Assembly: GCA_029060405.1 (NCBI GenBank)
Contig: JAIDUB010000062.1
Span: forward strand, 1 to 51,917
From: Duncaniella sp.
GTDB lineage: Bacteria > Bacteroidota > Bacteroidia > Bacteroidales > Muribaculaceae
DNA: 51,917 nucleotides
Direction of reading: 5' to 3'
Shown piece after piece: positions 27,232-35,183 of the stretch; the stretch's first letter is position 1; every line of letters starts with the position of its first letter. The notes under the pieces are model-generated. The model had not been told where the DNA came from, did not search any database, and was given only the letters and a program-made list of their open reading frames with translations. Both the position numbers and the translations under genes were made by a program.

Positions 27232-27468
27232 TTATTGTTGAGCGTACGATAATACCGTGGGGCTTTCGACATCCACGCCATATTCGCGGGCTTTTGCAAG
27301 GATGGCGCGTGCGAGGCGCGGTTTCAGATCCTCGGGACAATAGCGGAAATATGCTTCGGCCGCACGCACATGTGCTGCATCAGGCATGGGAAATTCCCTG
27401 CGCTCGGGCAATCCGTAGTCGCTTGCCGGAAGTTCGCGGCGTTGCTGTGAAGATAATATATCGCTCAT
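27232..27468 (-). CDS. Small DUF6582-like protein
   Basis: 78 residues. The segment LPASDYGLPERREFPMPDAAHVRAAEAYF, followed by a basic helix ending ARAILAKAREYGVDV, fits the short DUF6582-type domain pattern (FPxPDxxHVxxAxxxF...RIxxxAxxYGV). I know that domain mainly from phage head-region and mobile-element proteins. Here it stands alone. It starts 5 bp after the stop of the small outer-membrane barrel gene, so the two are co-transcribed. No other phage gene is near. The role is unknown; the family link is from memory of the motif and not from a search. Confidence 0.65.
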   Translation of the reverse strand: MSDILSSQQRRELPASDYGLPERREFPMPDAAHVRAAEAYFRYCPEDLKPRLARAILAKAREYGVDVESPTVLSYAQQ

Positions 27469-27473
27469 GAGTG

Positions 27474-27986
27474 TCAGAATTTATATGTTACGCCCACCTG
27501 CAGGAGACCTTGGGCACCGAATCCGAGTTCACCGAAGATACCGAATCCTTTGCTGAGATCCACTTTCGCACCCACGGGTGTGATCTGGTAAGCGAAATAT
27601 GATTTGTTGCCTATGCCGTCGGCTGCGAAGTGGGTGATGTCGACACCTACACCTAACTTGGCATAGAGTTTTACGATGCTGTTTTTATAATACTGGTAGC
27701 GTCCGTTGACCATTACTACATGATAGTAGAGGTCGGAATCAGTTCCCTTGAATGATGAACTTGAAAATGTATAGCTCACGCCGGCATCGATCTTGGGAGC
27801 GACGGGAAGATATACACCTGCGGTAAGCGACCCCCATGCGTTGTTGACATTTCCGTAACCGCCGTGCATATCGGTTGCGTCCATCTGGGTGTATCCGCCG
27901 TAGCTTAGTTGAATTTCAGGAGTGAGAGCCGATGCAGTAGCGGTCATGCCTGCGACTGCCAAGAGCGAGAGTAAAAACTTTTTCAT
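27474..27986 (-). CDS. Small outer-membrane beta-barrel protein
   Basis: 170 residues with a signal peptide (MKKFLLSLLAVAGMTATASA). The mature ~150 residues alternate polar and aromatic/hydrophobic positions (for example SLTAGVYLPVAPKIDAGVSYTF) and end in GVTYKF with a terminal Phe, the usual recognition signal for the BAM machinery. The size suits an eight-stranded barrel of the OmpX/OprF-N type. Likely role: outer-membrane structure or a small pore; nothing points to a substrate. It is divergent from the FKBP gene and followed by the DUF6582-like gene. Confidence 0.8.
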   Translation of the reverse strand: MKKFLLSLLAVAGMTATASALTPEIQLSYGGYTQMDATDMHGGYGNVNNAWGSLTAGVYLPVAPKIDAGVSYTFSSSSFKGTDSDLYYHVVMVNGRYQYYKNSIVKLYAKLGVGVDITHFAADGIGNKSYFAYQITPVGAKVDLSKGFGIFGELGFGAQGLLQVGVTYKF

Positions 27987-28070
27987 AATAGTAATGGTTT
28001 GGGGGTTGCAAATAATTAAATAAAGTGAGGATTTGTATGGAAGTCTAACAACTGTTTGGATTAAAAGGTT

Positions 28071-28078
28071 TAACTTTG
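28071..28078 (+). promoter_or_regulatory. Bacteroidetes -7 box directly before FKBP ATG
   Basis: TAACTTTG, then CAGT, then the ATG at 28083. The expected transcription start falls on or beside the start codon. Confidence 0.6.
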
Positions 28079-28082
28079 CAGT

Positions 28083-28481
28083 ATGGCAAATAAAGAATAC
28101 GCTGATAAAAACAAAGCTTGGCTTGCGCAGAAAGCTCAGGAACCCGGCGTGAAGGCTCTTGACAAGGGTATATATTATAAAGTGTTAAATTCAGGAAAAC
28201 CCGATGCCCCGCGCCCCGGCCGGGGCAGTGTTGTGGTGGCGCATTACACGGGGCGCACCATCAATGGCAAGAAGTTTGATTCGAGCCGCGGAGGCGCTCC
28301 GCTGGCCGCACGGCTGCGGGAGCTGATACCCGGGTGGGGCATAGCTCTGTGCAACATGCATGTGGGTGATAAATGGGAGGTGTATATTCCCGCCGAGATG
28401 GGCTACGGTCGATTCTCGCAACCCGGTATACCCGGCGGCTCGACGCTGATATTTGAGATAGAGTTAATGGGTGTAGGCTGA
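28083..28481 (+). CDS. FKBP-type peptidyl-prolyl cis-trans isomerase
   Basis: 132 residues, no signal peptide, so cytoplasmic unless exported by other means. It is a single FKBP domain. V-V-V-A-H-Y-T-G-R near residue 50, GKKFDSSRGG, L-I-P-G-W-G (near 94), Y-I-P-A-E-M-G-Y-G and STLIFEIELMGV are the conserved strands that form the isomerase pocket. It speeds proline isomerisation during folding. The promoter box is four bases from the ATG, implying a leaderless message. The last 18 bp overlap the convergent PHP gene. Confidence 0.93.
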   Translation: MANKEYADKNKAWLAQKAQEPGVKALDKGIYYKVLNSGKPDAPRPGRGSVVVAHYTGRTINGKKFDSSRGGAPLAARLRELIPGWGIALCNMHVGDKWEVYIPAEMGYGRFSQPGIPGGSTLIFEIELMGVG

Positions 28482-29276
28482 CAGCCGGCGCATGGCTTCG
28501 GCGCGCGATGCGTCAATGAGGTCGGTGTAGTGTGCATCGGAATTCACCACGAGTTTCAGCCCGCGGTCAGTAAGCTGTCGCCAGTATCGTTCGTGGGGGA
28601 AGAATCGGTTACGCGCGGCAAAAGCCTTTGTGTTGATTTCCACGAATATATCCTTGCCGGCAAGAAGGTCGATGATCTCGTCCACACGCTCGCGGTACCA
28701 CGGCTCGTCCTCTATGCCCTGACTTGCCACTGAGGCGTTGAGGCCTATTTTGTCGAAATGACCTATTATGTCGAAACCTCCGGCAAGTATCATATCGCGA
28801 GTGCGGTCATAGAACGCATCGACCACATATCGCAGGTCATTGTCGAAATACTCTCCGAGTCGCCTGATGAATCGCTCGGGCGAACCGTCGATATCCACTT
28901 CCTCTCCGGTAGTGAGGGCGGGAATGAAGTGAACCGAACTTATGCGGTAGTCGAGCGGCAGATTACGGAAGTAAGCGTGTGACGCGCCCCACTTCCCGCC
29001 GAGATAATCGATCTCCATAGCTGCGTAAAACCTGATGTTTCCGCCATACTCATCGTTGAGACGGGCTACGGCTGCGAGAAAGTCGGGCACGTCGGCTGCT
29101 TTCATATTGCATGGCGACTCGATGGGTACGGGGCTATGAGGCGAGAAGCCGTAGTGAAGCATTCCGGCCGCCGCAGCCGCCGCGGCAAATTCATCCATTG
29201 TGAATCGTCCGTCGCAGTATTGGGTATGGGAATGGAGATTGTAGCGGGTGGTGGAGGATATGATTTCTTCGATCAT
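28464..29276 (-). CDS. PHP-family phosphatase, histidinol-phosphatase type
   Basis: 270 residues. The PHP motifs are visible: NLHSHTQYCDGR (residues ~13-24, first metal site), FSPHSP (near 44), AAMEIDYLGG (near 85), DIIGHFDKIG (near 170) and VVNSDAHYT (near 252). These bind the metal cluster that hydrolyses the phosphate ester. The closest functional class is HisK-type L-histidinol phosphatase of histidine synthesis, but no other his gene is near, so a related phosphoesterase activity is possible. Its 3' end overlaps the FKBP gene. Upstream lies the hairpin-mosaic element (29291-29589), so its promoter may lie in or beyond that element. Confidence 0.88.
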   Translation of the reverse strand: MIEEIISSTTRYNLHSHTQYCDGRFTMDEFAAAAAAAGMLHYGFSPHSPVPIESPCNMKAADVPDFLAAVARLNDEYGGNIRFYAAMEIDYLGGKWGASHAYFRNLPLDYRISSVHFIPALTTGEEVDIDGSPERFIRRLGEYFDNDLRYVVDAFYDRTRDMILAGGFDIIGHFDKIGLNASVASQGIEDEPWYRERVDEIIDLLAGKDIFVEINTKAFAARNRFFPHERYWRQLTDRGLKLVVNSDAHYTDLIDASRAEAMRRLSAYTH

Positions 29277-29290
29277 AAGTCAAAAAAAGT

Positions 29291-29589
29291 AGAGGCTGTG
29301 TCAAAAATCAAATAGCGCCCGTGGGCGCTGATTTTTTCGTAACCGGCGCCGCCGTAGCTCAGCGAAGGCGTCGCCGGTTATCTGATACTTAAGTATAGGC
29401 GTCCGCAAGGCCGCCGATTGAATAACTTATTGATTTGCATTACATTCGGCGGCCTATCGGGCGCCTATTGGATCATTTTCATTTACCCGGGGCGCCTCCG
29501 CATAGCTGCGGCGACCCGGGTTACGAAGAACTCGGCGGCCTGCGGACGCCGATACACATTTTGAAATAGCAAATTTTGACACAGCCTCT
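29291..29589. mobile_element. MITE-like hairpin-mosaic element
   Basis: This 299 bp non-coding element fills the gap between the PHP gene and floA. It is bounded by a perfect 16 bp inverted repeat, AGAGGCTGTGTCAAAA (29291-29306) and its complement (29574-29589), of the kind seen at insertion-sequence ends. Inside are at least five hairpins: 29314-29329 (followed by T6), 29341-29379, 29409-29454, 29485-29521 and 29532-29552. GTCCGCAAGGCCGCCGA (29401-29417) also recurs inverted at 29532-29547. There is no transposase reading frame and no obvious target duplication. Most likely it is a non-autonomous insertion-sequence derivative. Confidence 0.7.
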
Positions 29590-29607
29590 TAAGAGTGAAC
29601 TTCGGTG

Positions 29608-30582
29608 TTACTTGTTGTTGCCCAGCGGGGGATTGGCGATATTGTGGCGCATATTGGTATCGCTCTCGATATTTTTCATGCGGTAGTAATCCATGATACC
29701 GAGGTTGCCGGTGGTAAAGGCCTGAGCCATAGCGCGGGGAAGTTCGGCCTCGGCCTCGATCACCTTGGCGCGGGCTTCCTGAGCCTTGGCTTTCATTTCC
29801 TGCTCGAGTGCGATAGCCATGGCGCGGCGTTCCTCGGCCTTGGCCTGCGCGATATTCTTGTCGGCCTGAGCCTGATCCATCTGCAGGGCTGCGCCTATGT
29901 TCTTGCCTATGTCGATATCGGCAATATCGATGGAAAGAATCTCGAATGCCGTGCCTGAGTCAAGACCCTTGCTGAGCACGAGCTTGGAGATATTGTCGGG
30001 ATTCTCAAGCACCTGCTTGTGGGATTCGGAAGAACCTATCGATGATACTATACCTTCGCCTACGCGGGCAAGTACCGTATCCTCGCCGGCACCACCCACG
30101 AGCTGGCGGATATTGGCGCGTACGGTCACGCGGGCGATAGCGATGAGCTGTATACCGTCTTTTGCCACAGCGGTGACGTGGGGTGTCTCGATTACTTTGG
30201 GGTTAACCGACATCTGCACTGCCTGAAACACGTCGCGGCCGGCAAGATCAATGGCAGTCGCCATCTTGAATCCGAGATCGATATTGGCTTTCGATGCCGA
30301 TACGAGAGCGTGCACCACTTTCTCGACGTTGCCGCCGGCAAGATAGTGAGCTTCAAGATCGTCGCGGGTCACGTCGTTGAGTCCTGCTTTGTGGGCCTCG
30401 ATGAGCGCGCGCACGATTATTGAGGCGGGCACCTGACGTATGCGCATCAGAAACAGCTGAAGCAGCGATATTTTCACGCCGCTCACGCGAGCCGAAATCC
30501 ACAGGAAGAACGGCACGTAGTAGAAGAACACACACAGGAGGATAATCGCTCCCACGAGTAAAAGGATGAGTGTAAGTTCCAT
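29608..30582 (-). CDS. floA: Flotillin-like protein FloA
   Basis: 324 residues. FloA scaffolds membrane microdomains. The N-terminus has a hydrophobic hairpin (residues ~1-30, [14 protein letters not shown]...VPFFLWISA). Then comes the FloA-specific region ([29 protein letters not shown]), an SPFH/PHB domain (about 80-230) and an Ala/Glu/Lys-rich coiled coil with EA repeats (about 235-300). The length equals the family norm. It begins 31 bp after the PD40/TPR gene on the same strand; the hairpin-mosaic element begins right after its stop. Confidence 0.95.
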   Translation of the reverse strand: MELTLILLLVGAIILLCVFFYYVPFFLWISARVSGVKISLLQLFLMRIRQVPASIIVRALIEAHKAGLNDVTRDDLEAHYLAGGNVEKVVHALVSASKANIDLGFKMATAIDLAGRDVFQAVQMSVNPKVIETPHVTAVAKDGIQLIAIARVTVRANIRQLVGGAGEDTVLARVGEGIVSSIGSSESHKQVLENPDNISKLVLSKGLDSGTAFEILSIDIADIDIGKNIGAALQMDQAQADKNIAQAKAEERRAMAIALEQEMKAKAQEARAKVIEAEAELPRAMAQAFTTGNLGIMDYYRMKNIESDTNMRHNIANPPLGNNK

Positions 30583-30613
30583 ACCTGATTGGTTGATTAT
30601 TAAGAGTTAGAGA

Positions 30614-32059
30614 TTATTTCACTTTGTCGCCGAGCTCGGCGCGCACCACATTATTGCGCAGCGTTATCAGCTCGCGGCTCTGGCGGTTGATTTCCTCCTC
30701 GAGCGAGAGGATGCGGAACGACAGCGAGTGGTCGCCGCTGCCATACTGAGCGCGCAGTTGCTCGAGCTGGCGGCGGTTGGCGGCCATGATGTTGCATGCC
30801 TTGACATATTCAGTCATGGCTTTGCGGGCGCGTGCATTGGAAAAGCCTTCGATTGATGTGATCACGCGACCGTCGGGCAGACTAAGTTCCACCGCCGTCT
30901 CGTTTTCGGCTGCAGCGTCGGTCGCATCGGTTATTTTCTGAAGCATCGCCGAAGTGTTCATGCCGTCGTGAGTGAGAGAAATGGAAGTCAGTCGGGCTAT
31001 ATCGGCCAGTCCGGGGGTATCGGCGGGATAATTCACCCTCATGTCTGCGCTCGGTATGAAGGTGTATACCGTAACCGAGTCGGCCAGTCCGTTTCGGTCA
31101 CTGACCCACCAGCCCGTGCCGTTGACCTCGTCGATAGCCAGCATGTAGTCGTTGGCCGGCGAATTGTAGGGCATTCCGGCATTTGACGGTTGGAGATAGC
31201 TCTCGTCGCCGCGGCGCGATACGAATATGTCGAGCCCTCCGAGTGAGTCCTCGCCGTCGGCCGCGAAATAGAGCGTCACGCCGTCGGGCATGAGAAACGG
31301 AAAGTCGACCGTCATGCCGGTTTCCTTACCGAATATGGATGCGTAGTCAAATATTTTCTCAGGGTTGATCCACCGGCCGTCGGCCAGCTGATATGTTTCA
31401 TACATTGATGAGAGACCGCTCTCCTCGTCGGTGGCGGCAAACATCACGTAGTCACCCGCTTCGCTCTCGAATGCGGCAGGTGAGATGGTTGACAGGCCTT
31501 GCGAGGCGAGCCATCCCCGCGGAAGCAATCTCTCCACTCTCGTGTCGGGACGCAGCCGGCCTGCAGTGCGAGCCAGACGGTAGAAGTTGAGAAAATCCTC
31601 GGCAGGTACGTTCACACTGTCGATTACAGCGATTTTCTCCACGCGGTCGAGCATTGAAATACCCAGATTGATGCGGTGGCGGAGCACTTCGGTATAGTCG
31701 GTCTCATCCTCGCCCCACTGCGGGATATACTGGCTGTCAAGAGCCTTCTGCTCCTTGGTGCGCTTGGACAGATACTTGTCGAGCAGTTCGCCGGCACGCT
31801 CGAAATCATATAGCTCGAAACACAGCTCGGCGGCGTCGAGATTACCACGGTTGTCGCTCTTAAGGAAATATGTGATAGCCTCGGCCTTTTCTCCCGCATG
31901 AAGCAGCGCTTCGGCGGCGCGGCGGTTGAGCTTCTGGTTCTTGGGCGATTTTTTAGCGGCGGCAACAGCTTCGCTTACCTCATCGGCTTGAATGTGACAG
32001 GGGTGTGCAAGCGCGATGATGACAATCGATAGCAGAGCTTGGATGTATTTTTTCAACAT
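30614..32059 (-). CDS. Periplasmic TPR/PD40 beta-propeller protein
   Basis: 481 residues from the ATG at 32059 (the frame opens at 32086, but a promoter box lies there). The signal peptide ends near HIQA (residue ~24). Residues ~25-110 contain two to three TPR-like helical pairs (RRAAEALLHAGEKAEAITYFLKS). The middle part has PD40/WD40-like blades (LMPDGVTLYFAADGEDSLGGLDIFVSRR). The C-terminal ~60 residues are a coiled coil. In Bacteroidales such proteins often sit with OmpA-type or envelope machinery as scaffolds. It has its own -7 box and is followed by floA, so both may act at the envelope. The exact role is unknown. Confidence 0.82.
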   Translation of the reverse strand: MLKKYIQALLSIVIIALAHPCHIQADEVSEAVAAAKKSPKNQKLNRRAAEALLHAGEKAEAITYFLKSDNRGNLDAAELCFELYDFERAGELLDKYLSKRTKEQKALDSQYIPQWGEDETDYTEVLRHRINLGISMLDRVEKIAVIDSVNVPAEDFLNFYRLARTAGRLRPDTRVERLLPRGWLASQGLSTISPAAFESEAGDYVMFAATDEESGLSSMYETYQLADGRWINPEKIFDYASIFGKETGMTVDFPFLMPDGVTLYFAADGEDSLGGLDIFVSRRGDESYLQPSNAGMPYNSPANDYMLAIDEVNGTGWWVSDRNGLADSVTVYTFIPSADMRVNYPADTPGLADIARLTSISLTHDGMNTSAMLQKITDATDAAAENETAVELSLPDGRVITSIEGFSNARARKAMTEYVKACNIMAANRRQLEQLRAQYGSGDHSLSFRILSLEEEINRQSRELITLRNNVVRAELGDKVK

Positions 32060-32083
32060 TTTACTATATTTTTGTCGCAGCCT

Positions 32084-32091
32084 CAAATATA
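32084..32091 (-). promoter_or_regulatory. Bacteroidetes -7 box, PD40/TPR-floA operon
   Basis: TATATTTG on the minus strand, 24 bases before the ATG at 32059. It supports that start over the longer frame. Confidence 0.55.
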
Positions 32092-32127
32092 GTGATTTTT
32101 TTTGATACGGCCGCTATTGCTGCGGGA

Positions 32128-33372
32128 TTATTCTATGCCGTACTCCTTTATTTTGCGATAAAGGGTGCGCTCGGAGATATTGAGCTCCCGGGCGGTAGCC
32201 TTGCGCAGACCGCCGTTGCGCTCGAGTGAGCGGCGTATCATCTCGCGCTCGTTTTCCTCAAGTGTCGTTCCTGCCGGGACGGTGTCCACCGTATCGACGG
32301 GCTTGGGAAGCGGTGATACAAACGGCGTGTATCTCACAATTTCGGTCGACACGGCATCTTCGGGCCGATGTGCCGAAATGGTCTCGCACTCGGTGATTAC
32401 CGGAGTCTCCACCGCGCCGTGGGCTGTGAGTTCGGCAATTTCGGTTTTCAGTGCGTCGATTTCGTGCTGCATGCGGAATATCATGCTGACGAGTGCGTCG
32501 CGTTCCATATCATATTTGCTGCCCGAGCCTGAAAACTCGTTTTTCAAGGCCGGTGTATATCTTACGGCTGCCTCGGGTATGAACGGCTCGAGCATATCGG
32601 CTGTGATCGTGTTGCCGCTGTCAAAGAGTGCAAGCTGGTCAATCACGTTTTTGAGCTGACGCACGTTACCCGGCCAGCGGTAGTTGAGCAGACGCCGGCG
32701 CGCCGAGTCGTCAAAGGCTATCGCGTTTACCCTGTATCGTTCGGAAAAGTCGGCGGCAAACTTTCGCGCGAGCAGTATTATATCGTTACCACGGTCGCGG
32801 AGCGGGGGAATGGAAATAGATACGGTCGACAGTCGGTAGTATAGGTCCTCGCGGAAACGTCCCTCAGCCACGGCACGGGTCATGTCGACATTAGTTGCCG
32901 CCACGATTCTGACGTTGCATTTCTGAACGGTCGACGAGCCCACCTTGATAAATTCCCCTGACTCGAGCACACGTAGCAGCCGGGCCTGAGTCGACAACGG
33001 CAGTTCGCCCACCTCATCGAGAAATATCATGCCGCCGTCGGCCTCCTCGAAGTAACCTTTGCGGGCACCCACGGCACCCGTAAACGCACCTTTCTCGTGG
33101 CCGAACAGCTCGGAGTCGATAGTGCCTTCGGGTATCGCGCCGCAGTTCACGGCGATGTAGCGTGCGTGCTTGCGCGGTGAGTAAGAGTGAATTATCTTGG
33201 GAAAGAACTCCTTGCCGGTACCACTCTCACCAGTGATGAGCACCGACAGGTCAAATGGCGCAACCTTCACCGCACGCTCAAGTGCGGCGATGAGCAGCGG
33301 AGAGTTGCCCACTATGCCGTAGCGCAGTTTGGCCTGCTGCACTTCAGCCGACATTTCAGGTATGGTGTTCAT
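32128..33372 (-). CDS. Sigma-54-dependent transcriptional activator without receiver domain
   Basis: 414 residues. The AAA+ domain occupies about residues 18-245: Walker A GESGTGKE (near 48), the sigma-54 contact loop GAFTGA (near 95), Walker B MIFLDEVGEL, and the R-finger region REDLYYRL. It is followed by a variable linker (about 270-360) and a C-terminal Fis-type helix-turn-helix (GGLRKATARELNISERTLYRKIKEYGI). There is no N-terminal response-regulator domain, so control must come from another signal or partner. Its ATG overlaps the acyltransferase stop (ATGA), so the two are translationally coupled. Targets would be -24/-12 promoters; I saw none clearly in this window. Confidence 0.93.
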   Translation of the reverse strand: MNTIPEMSAEVQQAKLRYGIVGNSPLLIAALERAVKVAPFDLSVLITGESGTGKEFFPKIIHSYSPRKHARYIAVNCGAIPEGTIDSELFGHEKGAFTGAVGARKGYFEEADGGMIFLDEVGELPLSTQARLLRVLESGEFIKVGSSTVQKCNVRIVAATNVDMTRAVAEGRFREDLYYRLSTVSISIPPLRDRGNDIILLARKFAADFSERYRVNAIAFDDSARRRLLNYRWPGNVRQLKNVIDQLALFDSGNTITADMLEPFIPEAAVRYTPALKNEFSGSGSKYDMERDALVSMIFRMQHEIDALKTEIAELTAHGAVETPVITECETISAHRPEDAVSTEIVRYTPFVSPLPKPVDTVDTVPAGTTLEENEREMIRRSLERNGGLRKATARELNISERTLYRKIKEYGIE

Positions 33373-34211
33373 TTGCGGCGGAGTTCAAATGTTTTTTCGC
33401 GAAGGAATCTGCCGAGTTCCTCGAGCGACCCGCTGTGAAGGCTCTGCTCCTCAGTGCTTATGGGTTCGCCTATGGAGATATGGATGGTCTTGTGGGCTTT
33501 CTTGAATATTTCGGCAGGGAGGCGCAGTGTGCGCAACTGCCAGCTTACGATGCCTAAGAAATTGAACCACCAGCTGTTGCTTCCATGGAAATATATGGGA
33601 ATCACGGGCACGTTCATTTTCTTGATTAGGCGTATGATGGTAGGCTGCCACTCGCGGTCCTCGAGGCGTAAATGCCCGTTGAGTTTCGCAACCGCACCTG
33701 CGGGGAAAAAGCCCACCGGATATCCGTCGCGTATGCGCGACATGGCTTCTTTCAGACCTCTCACCGATACGGCTTTTTTCACGGGATCGTCACTCGCAAG
33801 AGAGTCAACCGCTATAAAGCTTGGACGCAGAGCCGATATATAGTTGAGCGTCATGTTTACCATCACCTTAAACTCGGGGCGGCGGCTGCCTATGAGGTCG
33901 ATGAGGGTGACACCGTCCATAGCCCCGAAAGGATGATTGCTCACCGTGACAAACGGACCTTCGGGCAGATGGTCGAGCAGTTCGGCATTGTCAATCTTAA
34001 GCTTTATATCCAGTTCCTCGATCATGCGACGGCAGAAATCGGGCCCCGGTGTATCGCACAGGCGGGAGTGAAGATCGTTGCACTTGCCGATTGAGAGAAA
34101 ACGGATCAGACCCTCCACAATGCGGCGCTTGCCTTTTAGTTGCGGAGCCAGAGCCACTATCTCGTCATATCCCAGCACTACGGGGTGTATATCGTAAGAA
34201 GAATAGTCCAT
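33369..34211 (-). CDS. Lysophospholipid-type acyltransferase
   Basis: 280 residues from the ATG at 34211. The acyltransferase motif NHPFGAMDG (HxxxxD type, near residue 95) and later FFPAGAV and PVIPIYFHGSN (near 195) fit the PlsC/LPLAT superfamily, in particular the hemolysin-like branch that also includes ornithine-lipid OlsA-like enzymes. It transfers an acyl chain to a lipid head group at the inner membrane. It leads a two-gene operon with the sigma-54 activator. A -7 box ends 19 bases upstream. The substrate is not determined. Confidence 0.88.
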   Translation of the reverse strand: MDYSSYDIHPVVLGYDEIVALAPQLKGKRRIVEGLIRFLSIGKCNDLHSRLCDTPGPDFCRRMIEELDIKLKIDNAELLDHLPEGPFVTVSNHPFGAMDGVTLIDLIGSRRPEFKVMVNMTLNYISALRPSFIAVDSLASDDPVKKAVSVRGLKEAMSRIRDGYPVGFFPAGAVAKLNGHLRLEDREWQPTIIRLIKKMNVPVIPIYFHGSNSWWFNFLGIVSWQLRTLRLPAEIFKKAHKTIHISIGEPISTEEQSLHSGSLEELGRFLREKTFELRRK

Positions 34212-34230
34212 TACTTGCAATTTTGCGGTG

Positions 34231-34238
34231 CAAAATTA
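34231..34238 (-). promoter_or_regulatory. Bacteroidetes -7 box, acyltransferase gene
   Basis: TAATTTTG on the minus strand, 19 bases before the ATG at 34211; it supports this ATG over the in-frame TTG at 34220. Confidence 0.55.
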
Positions 34239-34400
34239 GCAAATATTCCGAGAAAAAACAAGTGCCGGCACGCATCAATGCCCATTCATTCGAGGCAAAG
34301 GCATCGTGATCAGGGTGAGCCGTATGGCGATGAGGCGGAGATAAGGATTAAGTTCAGGCTGATTGAGATTTCCTACTTAATATATTCGCGAAATACCTTC

Positions 34401-34703
34401 TTAAAAAAGATGGTTTTCAAAAGCTAAAGTGGAAATAATAATTACCGCCCACAGAAGGGCTATGCTGATATTTATCGCTTCAATGGTTGACCGCGAGATA
34501 ATTTTTGAACCGATATACTTGTTAAACAGGATGTAGAGTAAATATGCCGCTGCGAATACTACCGTCACTATCAATGATTCACCTATACCATGAGCCATTT
34601 TGATATAATGTGCATAAAATCCCACCAATAGGGCGTATGCCACAAGTAACGCTATAGAAAAGAGCACTTTTATGCAATTTTTCTTCACATTTGAATTCAT
34701 CAT
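34401..34703 (-). CDS. Small three-helix membrane protein, paralog 1
   Basis: 100 residues, three predicted membrane helices (about 12-32, 44-62 and 75-94). It resembles the neighbour at 34700-34984, most clearly in LLYILFNKYIGSKIISRS against LIYVLVNHIFVSKVVSHK. Its start overlaps that neighbour's stop (ATGA), so the pair is co-translated. The base composition is AT-richer than the flanking core genes, which suggests an acquired patch. No known family is recognised; a toxin, an immunity protein or a subunit of a small complex are all possible. Confidence 0.65.
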   Translation of the reverse strand: MMNSNVKKNCIKVLFSIALLVAYALLVGFYAHYIKMAHGIGESLIVTVVFAAAYLLYILFNKYIGSKIISRSTIEAINISIALLWAVIIISTLAFENHLF

Positions 34704-34984
34704 ATACCTGCTCCTAACATCAGTGCATAAAGCGTTAATACCAGTATTACCTCATGCCACAGAAGGCGCTTGTGGCTGACGACTTTACTTACAAATATAT
34801 GATTTACAAGTACGTATATCAAAATCAATCCGATAGCCGACAGTATTGCAAAACCACCGTCAATAGCACTTTTTATCTCCCGGGCACGATAAGAGTAATA
34901 GAGCGACATACAGACTAATACAACGTATTGAAAGATGATTCCCAATCGTCGGTCAGATTCTAAATATTTGTTATCCTTGTCCAT
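34700..34984 (-). CDS. Small three-helix membrane protein, paralog 2
   Basis: 94 residues with a polar N-terminus (MDKDNKYLESDRRLG) and three predicted membrane helices (about 13-31, 43-63 and 73-92). It precedes and overlaps the related gene at 34401-34703 and probably arose with it by duplication. No family is recognised. Upstream (34985-35180) lie two copies of the dispersed hairpin repeat rather than another gene. Confidence 0.65.
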   Translation of the reverse strand: MDKDNKYLESDRRLGIIFQYVVLVCMSLYYSYRAREIKSAIDGGFAILSAIGLILIYVLVNHIFVSKVVSHKRLLWHEVILVLTLYALMLGAGI

Positions 34985-35020
34985 TAAATATCGATTTTAT
35001 AGTTGTATGGCCTTGCGCAT

Positions 35021-35048
35021 GTGAAACGGTGCGAAGCACCGTCCCTGC
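35021..35048 (+). repeat. Dispersed short hairpin repeat, copy B
   Basis: GTGAAAC, then stem ACGGTGC (35026-35032), loop GAA, stem GCACCGT (35036-35042), then CCCTGC. Confidence 0.75.
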
Positions 35049-35082
35049 TTGGTGGTGGCTATTTCGCTGAGGGATAAGCCAT

Positions 35083-35183
35083 GTGCAAGGGAAAACATCG
35101 CGAAGCGATGTCATCACAACGGAGGCTGTCATTACACCACCGCATTTGATCTTCTACACCGTCGCGCCCGAGGCAGGCCACTA
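35083..35183 (+). repeat. Long dispersed repeat, copy C (hairpin plus tail)
   Basis: Stem ACATCGC (35095-35101), loop GAA, stem GCGATGT (35105-35111), followed by a ~70 bp tail (ACACCACCGCATTTGATCTT...). That tail recurs at 36328-36378 in the same orientation. It touches the stop codon of the gene at 35181. Confidence 0.65.

Noticed and set aside
29291-29589. Possible invertible promoter (phase switch)
   Set aside because: The 16 bp ends are inverted repeats, but there is no recombinase nearby, no promoter box near an end and no surface operon next to it; a MITE fits better.
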